Source: a virus. Taken from it: DNA of 32,961 nt. A model generated the notes under the pieces. That model searched no databases. It was given only the letters and a program-made list of their open reading frames with translations, and was not told where the DNA came from. The stretch spans positions 1-32,961 of the IMG/VR virus record IMGVR_UViG_3300032069_000872. One strand, 5' to 3'. The first letter of the stretch is position 1; each line of letters opens with the position of its first letter. Below are positions 15,775 to 23,093 of this stretch, piece after piece. Made by a program: the position numbers and the translations under genes.

Positions 15775-17109
15775 TTACTTGCTGAGAATGCGCCCTGTAT
15801 TGGCGTCGATTCGGACCATCTGCGGCTTCGGCTTCACCGGCCTTGCCGGTTGGGACCGTTTGACCTGTGCGGTGTGTCCCGACTTGGTCGCCGCCTGCTT
15901 CTTCGGATGTCGCGGCGCTTCGTGTTCGTTCTTCTTGCCCTTGGCCTCCACAGACTTGCTGCCAGCGCCCTTGCCCAGCGCATTGCGCTTGAGCTTGAGT
16001 TCACATGAGTAGCCGTCGTCGAAGATATGCCGCACCGAGGTGCAGTAGTATGTGCCGGAGAACTTCCGGCCTACCCCGCGCACTTCGATGTTCTGCTTAG
16101 CCACGAGAGTCGGTATGCCGATGGTTACGGCGGCCGCTTCTACCTGCCGAAGCTCGGCTTCTTTGAAATGCCCCTCGGCTTTATCCTGAGCAGGCTCCTG
16201 GTGTGGCTCTTCGTGAAAGCCCTCGGACCGCTCGAAGCTCTGCGCGATCTTGCCCGACTCCTGTTTGCGATACTTGCCTTCGCCGGTGTTGCCGTCGACG
16301 AGATACGTCTTCTTTCCGAGCGACGTCCGGTCGGCAGTGGTCGCGTTGTTGGCCGCGTGTTCCACGTGGCCTTTCTTGCGCGGGTCAACACCGACAGCCT
16401 TGGTCTCCGTACCAGCGCCTTTCACGCCCTGCGACTGAGTCGACGGAGTGAATGAGCGCAGCACTCCTTCGCGGTCGGTGAAGTACTCCAGCGCCAATCC
16501 CGGACGCGATTCGAGCTTCCTCGGGTGGAAATGCAGCTCGTCGTCCTGGACGTAGAATACAAACCCGGTCACTCCCTTGCCGTCCTTGTCACGGCTCTTG
16601 GCTGCCAGTGTTTTCAGAAACTGGGCGTCAGAGAGATTGCCCTGGGCCACGCGCAGATGCCTGCCGACGGTCTTTGTCACAACAGCGGTCAGCCCGTGCT
16701 CTGCCGCGACCTTCTCCGCAATCTCCGAATAGGAAATGCCGGGAGCCGGTTTCTGCCACACGCGCTGGATTTGCTTGCCCGCAAGTTTGTGCCCCTTATC
16801 GTAAGCCTTGATCTTGATGGTGGGCTCACCGGTCTCCGGGAAGTCGTAGTCTATCTCCTTGATGACTGCCACCTTCCTGAGAGAAAGGTCGTCCACATAG
16901 CCGAACCGGGCCGCGATCTCGTTGCCCTCCTGAAAGAGTGGATCGTCCACGAACTGCAGATACCGGTCCGTGACGGAGATCTCCATCACGTCCATCTCCT
17001 CCTCGTTGTCCTCAAAGGTGAACGAGGTTATCTCGTGAGTGATGTCCTTGGAGAGCCGTTTGCCCTCGATCTCTATAATGAATGTGGGTTGATAGACGTC
17101 TAGTTGCAT
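15775..17109 (-). CDS. Baseplate hub protein (late control D / gpD)
   Basis: This 444-aa protein has the gpD fold shared with the N-terminal half of VgrG. It opens with PTFIIEIEGKRLSKDITHEI and TSFTFEDNEEEMDVMEISVTD. A typical hub segment follows (GISYSEIAEKVAAEHGL, then GNLSDAQFLKTLAAKSRDKDG and FVFYVQDDELHFHPRK, about residues 135-215). A late strand TYYCTSVRHIFDDGYSCELKL completes the fold. The last ~70 residues are Lys/Pro/Arg-rich and probably disordered. It forms the trimeric hub under the tube and carries the spike. Confidence 0.9.
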   Translation of the reverse strand: MQLDVYQPTFIIEIEGKRLSKDITHEITSFTFEDNEEEMDVMEISVTDRYLQFVDDPLFQEGNEIAARFGYVDDLSLRKVAVIKEIDYDFPETGEPTIKIKAYDKGHKLAGKQIQRVWQKPAPGISYSEIAEKVAAEHGLTAVVTKTVGRHLRVAQGNLSDAQFLKTLAAKSRDKDGKGVTGFVFYVQDDELHFHPRKLESRPGLALEYFTDREGVLRSFTPSTQSQGVKGAGTETKAVGVDPRKKGHVEHAANNATTADRTSLGKKTYLVDGNTGEGKYRKQESGKIAQSFERSEGFHEEPHQEPAQDKAEGHFKEAELRQVEAAAVTIGIPTLVAKQNIEVRGVGRKFSGTYYCTSVRHIFDDGYSCELKLKRNALGKGAGSKSVEAKGKKNEHEAPRHPKKQAATKSGHTAQVKRSQPARPVKPKPQMVRIDANTGRILSK

Positions 17110-17111
17110 TG

Positions 17112-17402
17112 CTAACCAAGTATCCTCATCTCGACATGCTCTGCCGACGGCAACCTGAGCACTCTTCCAAGCTCAATCTCCAGCGGAAAGAAGATGTCAT
17201 TGTAATCACAGATGATCCACCACAGTTCCGCCCTGCCCAGATAGCGATGGGCAATCATGTCTACACGGTCACCCTCGACCACGACGTGAAACACATCGTC
17301 CGGCCGGGGCGTGGCATCTATTCGCTGCCTGGTCCCAATGAACTCCTGGGCACCGTCTACGAATAGCACGCAGGTGGCATATCTTGAATCCGGCCCGATC
17401 AT
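17112..17402 (-). CDS. LysM-domain baseplate protein (gp53/gpX-like)
   Basis: A 96-aa protein with a LysM-like domain in its second half: VVEGDRVDMIAHRYLG, AELWWIICDYNDI, FPLEIELGRVLRLPS. In contractile phages this small LysM protein (P2 gpX, T4 gp53) clamps the inner baseplate to the tube, and it does not need to bind peptidoglycan. The first ~30 residues form an extra strand region. It is coupled to the CIS-tube gene by ATGA and followed within 3 nt by the hub gene. Confidence 0.85.
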   Translation of the reverse strand: MIGPDSRYATCVLFVDGAQEFIGTRQRIDATPRPDDVFHVVVEGDRVDMIAHRYLGRAELWWIICDYNDIFFPLEIELGRVLRLPSAEHVEMRILG

Positions 17403-17869
17403 CGTCTCACCGCCGTATAGTCCACTGACTTCACCACTATCTCTTCGAGCGTCAGGTCTACCTCGGCGTGCTGCGGGAGCAGGTTATCCTTATCAAACAT
17501 GTGGAAGTAGCGCGCTCGGACCTGCCGCACAATACAGAGCGTTCCCGGATACAGATCGCCCAGGAAGAACAGCACCTTGTGAGGGGCGTTCTTCAGCATC
17601 GTCTTTTCGTGCTGTGGATACAGAAGCGACTGCAGCCACGCCGTCTTCTCCCGAACCGGTCCCTTGAAGAATGACACCTTGAACGATATCTTCCTTGCCT
17701 CGCCTGAGACATACTGATAGCGCGGGTGGCTCATGCCCGGCACCTTGATGGTTGCGAAATCCGTGCTCTTTTCGTCCGTGATCTCGTCCGGGTTATACTG
17801 GAACTCCAGCGACTCGCGGGTGACCACATCCACGATGTAGCCGGTCGTTTTCCTTAGATCACGACGCAC
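17399..17869 (-). CDS. Contractile injection system tube/baseplate protein (Afp7 N-domain-like)
   Basis: The 156-aa protein shows the CIS_tube pattern near its start (ESLEFQYNPDEITDEKSTDF, residues ~19-38), then PRYQYVSGEARKISFKVSF and a C-terminal VDLTLEEIVVKSVDY. In eCIS particles this domain is fused to LysM in Afp7-type proteins; here the LysM part is the next gene. It probably links the tube end to the hub. GTG start with GGAGG 7 nt upstream. The stop overlaps the next ATG by 4 nt. Confidence 0.85.
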   Translation of the reverse strand: MRRDLRKTTGYIVDVVTRESLEFQYNPDEITDEKSTDFATIKVPGMSHPRYQYVSGEARKISFKVSFFKGPVREKTAWLQSLLYPQHEKTMLKNAPHKVLFFLGDLYPGTLCIVRQVRARYFHMFDKDNLLPQHAEVDLTLEEIVVKSVDYTAVRR

Positions 17870-18198
17870 GGCCGCACCTCCCGGAGAATGACCACAGGCT
17901 TGCAGAGGCTCTGCGCATGCTCCACCTCACGGCGCATGCCATCAGAGACGCCTTCGCCAACATAGACCCAGACCACGTCGCAAGTTTCCATGAAGCGCAG
18001 GCCCGTCGATATGCCGAGATCCCGCTGAACCGGGCCGAAGTCGTCCAGGAACTGCGTGTAGAGCAGGTGTGGCGCAAACGGCGCGAGTCCGGCTTCCAAG
18101 GCCATACGGCAGAGAGCCAGCGCAACCCTCACGTTGTGCTCGATATCACCGGCATACTTGCTGCAGATGAAGACTCTCTGGGCCTCAGGCTGAATCAT
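17854..18198 (-). CDS. DUF4406 / DUF7768-type protein (nucleoside deoxyribosyltransferase-like fold)
   Basis: A 114-aa protein with the pattern RVFICSKYAGDIEHNV, LAPFAPHLLYTQFLDDF, LGISTGLRFMETCDVVWVYV, SDGMRREVEHAQ and PVVIL. These are the hallmarks of a small phage and bacterial family related to nucleoside 2-deoxyribosyltransferases, whose biochemical role is not established. It is not a tail protein family. I chose ATG at 18198 (MIQPEAQ) because longer starts run into the tape-measure gene without need. It overlaps the tape measure by 14 nt and the next gene by 16 nt, so it is fully built into the tail operon. Possible jobs are nucleotide metabolism or base modification; its placement gives no further clue. 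Confidence 0.8.
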   Translation of the reverse strand: MIQPEAQRVFICSKYAGDIEHNVRVALALCRMALEAGLAPFAPHLLYTQFLDDFGPVQRDLGISTGLRFMETCDVVWVYVGEGVSDGMRREVEHAQSLCKPVVILREVRPCVVI

Positions 18199-21100
18199 AG
18201 TTCCTGACCTTTCTGTCCCGCATATCCTTGTAAACAGCCTGGGCGATCTTCCGACCATCCAGATTGGTGGTAACTGTTACATCGATGGGCCGTTCCGCGA
18301 TCCCATCGAGCTTTGCCAGAACAGCCTCAAGTATCGGGCGCAGATCCTGTGACTGTGCGCTGGCCTCCCTTGCCGGGCCGTTGCCAAGCGCCCCGCGCGT
18401 GACCGACAGCAATCTGGATTGCTCGGTCTGCTTCGAATCTGTGGCACTTACCGCTGCCCTCTGAGTAGCGACCATCGGCATGACCGGCTTCTGCACAGCA
18501 CCGGCAATAGACGGAGTAAGCGCGAGCGTGCCCGCAATCGCAGTAGGGAGCACCGCCGATTTCGCAAACCCGAAAGCCTGTTTCAGCGCCTGGGACGGGA
18601 GCTTAGACGCCCCGGTAATCCCCGAACTGAACGCCTCCAGCATTGCCGCGCCGCTTCTCGTGAGAGTCGAAAGCGGTCCTTCCTTTGCATCCGAAAACGG
18701 CAGTAGCTTTCTGAGTCTGGAAAGCGCCGACCTCAAGGTGTCATAAGGAGCGGAAACTGCCGACCTGATGCCGGAAGCGATTGTTGTCATCATTGACCTG
18801 CCGCTTACAAAAGCGCCTGTAACCAACCCCCGCAAGCCTGATAGGATTGAGGAGAACGCACTCGACGCCGCGCCGCGAACAGTTGACCATGCCGACGAAG
18901 CAAAGTTAACCAGGCTCGCAAACGGCGATCTCAGCCAGCCTATGGCGGATGATGCCATCAAGCGAATGCCTGACCAGGCTGATGATGCAAAACCAGTCAC
19001 CTGTGACCAGGCGGACCCGGCGACTCCGGCCACCCAACGAAACGGAGCAGCCACAAACGAATATGCCGATGAACCTATGGATGCAACCGCATTCCAACCC
19101 GACGACACTATGCCCGTGATTCCGTTCCAAGCCGAACTCGCGATCTGCGCGCCGGTCGAAAGAGCGCTGGAAAGCGTGGAGATGACCTGCGCGCCTATTG
19201 ACTTCAGACCATCCCATATCCACCGGACGCCATCCAGCATTCGCTGAAATACGTAGCTCAGCGCCTGCGCCGGAAGCATTATGACCGACAACATTCCCTG
19301 GGCAAGTGTTCGCAGTAACGCCGCGCCTGAATCCATCAGACTGGAAAGCGGACCCTCCGGAGCATCCGAGAACGGCAGCAGCCTCCGGAGCCATCCCAGA
19401 GCGCGTTTGAGCATCTCATAGGGATAGGTAGCCGCCGACCAGATACCTTGAGCAAGTGTAATGAGTATCTTCTTGCCCGCCTCAGCAAAGCTCAGTTGGC
19501 CCGAGAGGAACGCTTTGACTGTCCCGAACACTCGGGAGAGCGTGCTCACGACCGGCAGGTTTGTGAAAACCGATAGCAGCGCCGATCCCGCCGATCTGAA
19601 GAACCCGCCTAAGCCTGAGAACAGCCCTCGCAAATACCCCCACGTCGCCGATGCCACATCTCGCACCCACGCAAACGGAGTCGAGAGATACTGATAGATC
19701 GCGCCGCCTATGGATTTCAGACCATCCACCACTGACACTTGACCGGTAATCATCTGCCAGACGGTGTATGCAACCCGGCCTACCATGAGCAGGCCCTGAA
19801 CGAGCATCCGCAGCGGCAGGAAGAACTTGTAGACGTAGGGGGCCGCCGCGACGAAGGCCCCAATGATGACCCCGCTAAGCCAGACCACAGCCCTCACAAC
19901 CAGCGCCACAACCCGGATGGTGGACACAAGGTTGTAGATGACGAATCTCAGAAGATAGGCTCCAACCTGCAGAATCACGCCGAGCACCTTGCCCAGAGTC
20001 TGACCAAGGCTCCTAAACGATGCCGAATCCACCGACGTCGCAGTCTTGCCGAAGATTCCGAATACCGAAAGCAATGCTCCTCCGAGTTCAGAGAACGCGC
20101 CCATTACCGCACGGATAGCGGGCTCAAGGATTCTGCGGATGCTTCCGAACACAGAGGAGAACGCCTGCCAAAGACCGGTGAGAAACTGCCGCACGCGGTA
20201 GTAGACCTGGAACACCGTGGTGACGAACTTCATCAGTCCGGCGGCTTCCAGTTTCTTCGCAAGCTCCGCGGACATCTGGCCGCCGCCGCCCGTGAGCGAA
20301 CTGAAAAGCGCGCGTATGCCCTGGAATGCCAGAGACACCTTATTCCACACGCCAAGAACCACATCGCGAATTCCGCCGAAGTTGGTTTCCCAGGCCTTCT
20401 TGAGAAGAACAACCGCGATGACCACAGCCGCAATGATGGCAACCACAGGCCAGAAGTAAGCTGAGACTGCCGCGCCGACTCCTGCAAGCATCGGTCCCAG
20501 CGCCGCGATTCCCGCCTGAACCGCAGGCATTACAATACCAATCGTTCCGAGTGCGGCGGTCACGCTGCCTACCACAACAAGCGCCGCACCGAGGGCGACA
20601 CAAAGTGTAAGGATAACTCTCGTGACGCCGGGCGTAGACCTCGCCATGTCCTGCAAGCGCAGGATGAATCGAGATATCCCCTGGAAGACCGGGATCACGA
20701 CAGGCAGCAGAGTTCGTCCGAGGATCTCGGCCAGGTTTTGAATCTGCTGTCTCACGAGAGTAAACTGCGAACCAATATCCATGTTCATGGCGTTTGCCAT
20801 CTCCAGGGTGATCGCGGTGCCGCCTTTCATTGCCTGGCCGACGCTCTTGATGTTGCCCTCAAGCTGGTCCATGCCCATCGACATCTGCAGAAGGAACCGC
20901 ACAGCCTCGTCCGAGCCGAATGCCTTCTTGAGCTTCACCTGAGCCGCTGCCTGCGAGAGGTCCGGGAATCCTCGCTTCACTTCCTGTAGGATCGGCACGA
21001 TGCCTTTGAGCCTGCCGCTCGCACCCACAAATGACAGCCCAAGCTCGTCTCCTGCCTCGGCCACTTTCATCATGAACGCCTTGTAGAGTGTGCCTGCCTC

Positions 21101-21799
21101 GGAACCCGGCATCGTTGTCTGAAGCTGCCCAAGGATCGCCATCTGCTCCTGGAGTGGCACGTTAGACGCGGCGGCGATTGCGCCGATGTTCTTAATGGCT
21201 TCAGCCATCTGCGGACCTGTGGTCTTGAACACCCCAACAGTCTGCGAGAGCGCGCCGGAAAACATCTTCGCCCACTCGACGTCGGACATGTCCTTTGCGA
21301 GCGGTTTGAATATGCCATAGGCCGTGGTGAACGTCTCCACCATTTCCTGAGTTGTGGCTTTGGTGGCTTTGCCGGTAAGCGCCGCCATTGCGGCGAATGT
21401 GCCGACTGCCGTGTCCGAAAGACTCGCCAGAGCCGACTTCACATCGTAGGCCGCCCCTATGAATTCAGCCTTGCTCGCGCCTGCCCACTGGTTGGTAAAG
21501 GACTCCGCCGCGTCTTCCATTGCCCGGAAGTCCTTGACTCCGACTGACGCCAGCTCACCCAGAGCCTTTTGTGTTGCAGCGGTAGACGCCACGAGCGCCG
21601 TTGGCACTGCAAGAAGCGCAAGACCCGCGCCGACCATCATCGTGCCCTTTTGGATAAGGCCAAGATTGCGGGTCATGTTCTGACCCGCCTTCGCGACCGA
21701 TGAATCCAGGGATTCCATCGAGGACTGGATGCGCGACGCGTTCTGAGTGAAGGCATCTTTGAGGCTCACTATTATGCCGAGGCCAAGATCACTCATCAT
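18185..21799 (-). CDS. Tape measure protein
   Basis: At 1204 aa this is the largest tail gene after the chaperones. The N-terminal ~350 residues match the phage minor tail / tape-measure domain (coiled coil, then VGVKDFRAMEDAAESF, FTTAYGIFKPL, GLSFVGASGRLKGIVPILQE). Strongly hydrophobic stretches follow (two near residues 395-470, another near 620-680), which could cross the host membrane on ejection. The C-terminal part has Ser-Ala-Trp repeats about every 11 residues and two copies of a ~45-residue LLPFSDA-x-EGPLS unit. By the usual 0.15 nm per residue, the tail would be about 180 nm (inference). The ATG start overlaps the chaperone stop. Confidence 0.95.
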   Translation of the reverse strand: MMSDLGLGIIVSLKDAFTQNASRIQSSMESLDSSVAKAGQNMTRNLGLIQKGTMMVGAGLALLAVPTALVASTAATQKALGELASVGVKDFRAMEDAAESFTNQWAGASKAEFIGAAYDVKSALASLSDTAVGTFAAMAALTGKATKATTQEMVETFTTAYGIFKPLAKDMSDVEWAKMFSGALSQTVGVFKTTGPQMAEAIKNIGAIAAASNVPLQEQMAILGQLQTTMPGSEAGTLYKAFMMKVAEAGDELGLSFVGASGRLKGIVPILQEVKRGFPDLSQAAAQVKLKKAFGSDEAVRFLLQMSMGMDQLEGNIKSVGQAMKGGTAITLEMANAMNMDIGSQFTLVRQQIQNLAEILGRTLLPVVIPVFQGISRFILRLQDMARSTPGVTRVILTLCVALGAALVVVGSVTAALGTIGIVMPAVQAGIAALGPMLAGVGAAVSAYFWPVVAIIAAVVIAVVLLKKAWETNFGGIRDVVLGVWNKVSLAFQGIRALFSSLTGGGGQMSAELAKKLEAAGLMKFVTTVFQVYYRVRQFLTGLWQAFSSVFGSIRRILEPAIRAVMGAFSELGGALLSVFGIFGKTATSVDSASFRSLGQTLGKVLGVILQVGAYLLRFVIYNLVSTIRVVALVVRAVVWLSGVIIGAFVAAAPYVYKFFLPLRMLVQGLLMVGRVAYTVWQMITGQVSVVDGLKSIGGAIYQYLSTPFAWVRDVASATWGYLRGLFSGLGGFFRSAGSALLSVFTNLPVVSTLSRVFGTVKAFLSGQLSFAEAGKKILITLAQGIWSAATYPYEMLKRALGWLRRLLPFSDAPEGPLSSLMDSGAALLRTLAQGMLSVIMLPAQALSYVFQRMLDGVRWIWDGLKSIGAQVISTLSSALSTGAQIASSAWNGITGIVSSGWNAVASIGSSAYSFVAAPFRWVAGVAGSAWSQVTGFASSAWSGIRLMASSAIGWLRSPFASLVNFASSAWSTVRGAASSAFSSILSGLRGLVTGAFVSGRSMMTTIASGIRSAVSAPYDTLRSALSRLRKLLPFSDAKEGPLSTLTRSGAAMLEAFSSGITGASKLPSQALKQAFGFAKSAVLPTAIAGTLALTPSIAGAVQKPVMPMVATQRAAVSATDSKQTEQSRLLSVTRGALGNGPAREASAQSQDLRPILEAVLAKLDGIAERPIDVTVTTNLDGRKIAQAVYKDMRDRKVRNYDSA
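18618..19430 (-). repeat. Two diverged ~45-residue repeats in the tape measure
   Basis: Copy 1 (19292-19430) and copy 2 (18618-18751) both encode PYxxLxxALxxLRxLLPFSDAxEGPLSxLxxSGAAxL. Between them lie SAW-type units at 11-residue spacing (SAWNGITGIVS, SGWNAVASIGS, SAWSQVTGFAS, SAWSGIRLMAS, SAWSTVRGAAS). Seen directly in the translation. Confidence 0.85.
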
Positions 21800-22014
21800 C
21801 GCTTGCTCTTCTCCAGTTCCTGCTTCTCATAGTCAAGCTGGCTCTCCAACGCCTCGACGAACTGCTGCCTGGTCTTAAGCGGCAGTTTCGCAACCTCCGC
21901 GTATTCCCAGTGCAGCCCGCCGTAGGCCAGGAAGAACGCATCTCTTACAACCGAACTCCGGGGAATAAAAAAGAGGGTTCTGCCTCCAGTCGAGTGCGGA
22001 TTCTCGTTCCGCAC
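21796..22014 (-). CDS. Tail assembly chaperone, -1 frame extension (T-like)
   Basis: This 72-aa open frame overlaps the end of the chaperone gene by 70 nt in the -1 frame. Its useful part is probably only the 56 residues read after the frameshift site (from IPRSSVVRDAFF onward), rich in helices and ending in a charged coiled coil (LESQLDYEKQELEKSKR). An independent GTG start at 22014 exists, but the first residues are simply the shadow of the upstream gene. The stop overlaps the tape-measure start codon (ATGA), the usual place for a T-type extension. Confidence 0.75.
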   Translation of the reverse strand: MRNENPHSTGGRTLFFIPRSSVVRDAFFLAYGGLHWEYAEVAKLPLKTRQQFVEALESQLDYEKQELEKSKR

Positions 22015-22622
22015 GAATCACAGTCAGACTCGATGGAGGTGTCTATCCCCGCGTCAACACGCAGCATTTCCTGCCGGAGCACGCTACGGTCCCGCAGAGA
22101 CATCTCTGCAAGAGCCTTCTTGGACGGAGCCGTGCCGTCGATATCCAGGATGCGGATCATCATTGCTGCGGAGATGGACGGCTCCTCCATCTGGGCCAGC
22201 CGCTTCTCCTTGTGGCCGTCAAGATACACGAACCGCACCTTGGACCCTGACGCCGGTAGACCGAATACGAACTCGCGCTCTTCCCCATAGGGCGTCACCG
22301 GCAGGTCGTCGAGATTCACCGTCACCCGGTTCTTCGCTCGACACGCCGCACTTGGACAAACCAGATCGAGTTCAACTTCGTCGCCAAGCGACACCTGGCG
22401 AAGCTTCACCAGAGTGAAGAGCCTGTCCCCAGAGAGCATGTCCATGACGAGCTTGGGGCCGATCTCTTCATCCTCACCGATCCGCAATGTGCAGTTGGCC
22501 AGAACCTGGTTCACCGCGTCACCGCTCCGAATGAGGCGCTGATTTGTGAGCAGTTCCTCTTCCGCGCCGGTCATCTCACGAAGCTCTATCTCGTCACCAC
22601 TCGGCAGTTGAAATGTGTACAC
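21945..22622 (-). CDS. Tail assembly chaperone, zero-frame product (T4 gp26-like baseplate family)
   Basis: A 225-aa protein that opens with LPSGDEIELREMTGAEEELL, the signature of the T4 base-plate-like family found at the tail-chaperone position in many myophages. It has two paired cysteines, CPSAAC (about residue 89) and CDSC (about 203), which could form one zinc site. The GTG start has GGGGGAG upstream. Near its 3' end the frame reads TCT TTT TTA, a perfect X XXY YYZ slippery heptamer, so some ribosomes should shift to -1 and continue into the next frame, giving a protein of about 275 aa. The pair corresponds to lambda gpG/gpGT and would bind the tape measure during tail assembly. Confidence 0.85.
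   Translation of the reverse strand: MYTFQLPSGDEIELREMTGAEEELLTNQRLIRSGDAVNQVLANCTLRIGEDEEIGPKLVMDMLSGDRLFTLVKLRQVSLGDEVELDLVCPSAACRAKNRVTVNLDDLPVTPYGEEREFVFGLPASGSKVRFVYLDGHKEKRLAQMEEPSISAAMMIRILDIDGTAPSKKALAEMSLRDRSVLRQEMLRVDAGIDTSIESDCDSCGTRIRTRLEAEPSFLFPGVRL
21966..21987 (-). promoter_or_regulatory. Programmed -1 frameshift signal
   Basis: Slippery heptamer T TTT TTA at 21972-21966, correctly phased to the zero frame. A GGAGG lies at 21987-21983, 10 nt upstream. A Shine-Dalgarno-like element at this distance is the known stimulator of -1 shifting in E. coli dnaX. Only a weak short stem (CCG/CGG) is visible just downstream. Confidence 0.8.
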
Positions 22623-22634
22623 TGTGTCTCCCCC

Positions 22635-23093
22635 TTACTCCCACCACTGGTAGCAGATCGATATCTTCTCGATGGTGTTGTCTGAGCTGCCGCCTTCGAG
22701 TTCGTCGTATTCGAGTGACTTCACCCACGCGCCGTGCAGCGTCCAGCGGCGGGTTTCATTGCCCGAACGGTCGTAGCGCACAATGTCAATGTCTCGCATA
22801 TACTCCTCCGGCAGCGCGCCGACACCCGCGTTGACATCGGCCTGAATCCGCACCCAGTCGCGGGCGGACTCATCCGAACCATCCGCGAGCACGCCTTTCT
22901 CCAGGGTGATATCCTCGAACTTCATACGACCGGCGACCTTCTGGTCGAACATCGATCCGGCGGGCGCGAAAGCGACCTCCTCGAACTCGGTCTTTGGCTC
23001 CTGGCCTTTCTTGAAGAGCGCCACATCGAAGCCGTTGACCTCAATGGCGAACTGCCAGTTTTGGTACAAGCTCTGGGGCATTGTCAATTCCAT
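22635..23093 (-). CDS. Tail tube protein (T4 gp19-like)
   Basis: The 152-aa inner tube subunit follows the sheath gene, as in nearly all contractile systems. It has the T4 gp19 / eCIS tube pattern: an opening NWQFAIEVNGFDVALF, a middle with KFEDITLEKGV, and a final strand carrying RRWTLHGAWVKSLEYDELEGGSS. ATG at 23093 is chosen because it overlaps the sheath stop as TGATG and has GGAGGT 6-7 nt upstream. A TTG one codon earlier is less likely. The presence of a T4/eCIS-type tube, a separate LysM protein and a CIS-tube protein places the tail close to the extracellular contractile injection system lineage. Confidence 0.9.
   Translation of the reverse strand: MELTMPQSLYQNWQFAIEVNGFDVALFKKGQEPKTEFEEVAFAPAGSMFDQKVAGRMKFEDITLEKGVLADGSDESARDWVRIQADVNAGVGALPEEYMRDIDIVRYDRSGNETRRWTLHGAWVKSLEYDELEGGSSDNTIEKISICYQWWE

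Noticed and set aside
21796-22014. Independent small gene starting at GTG 22014
   Set aside because: Its first residues only mirror the upstream gene; the phased slippery site explains the frame better.
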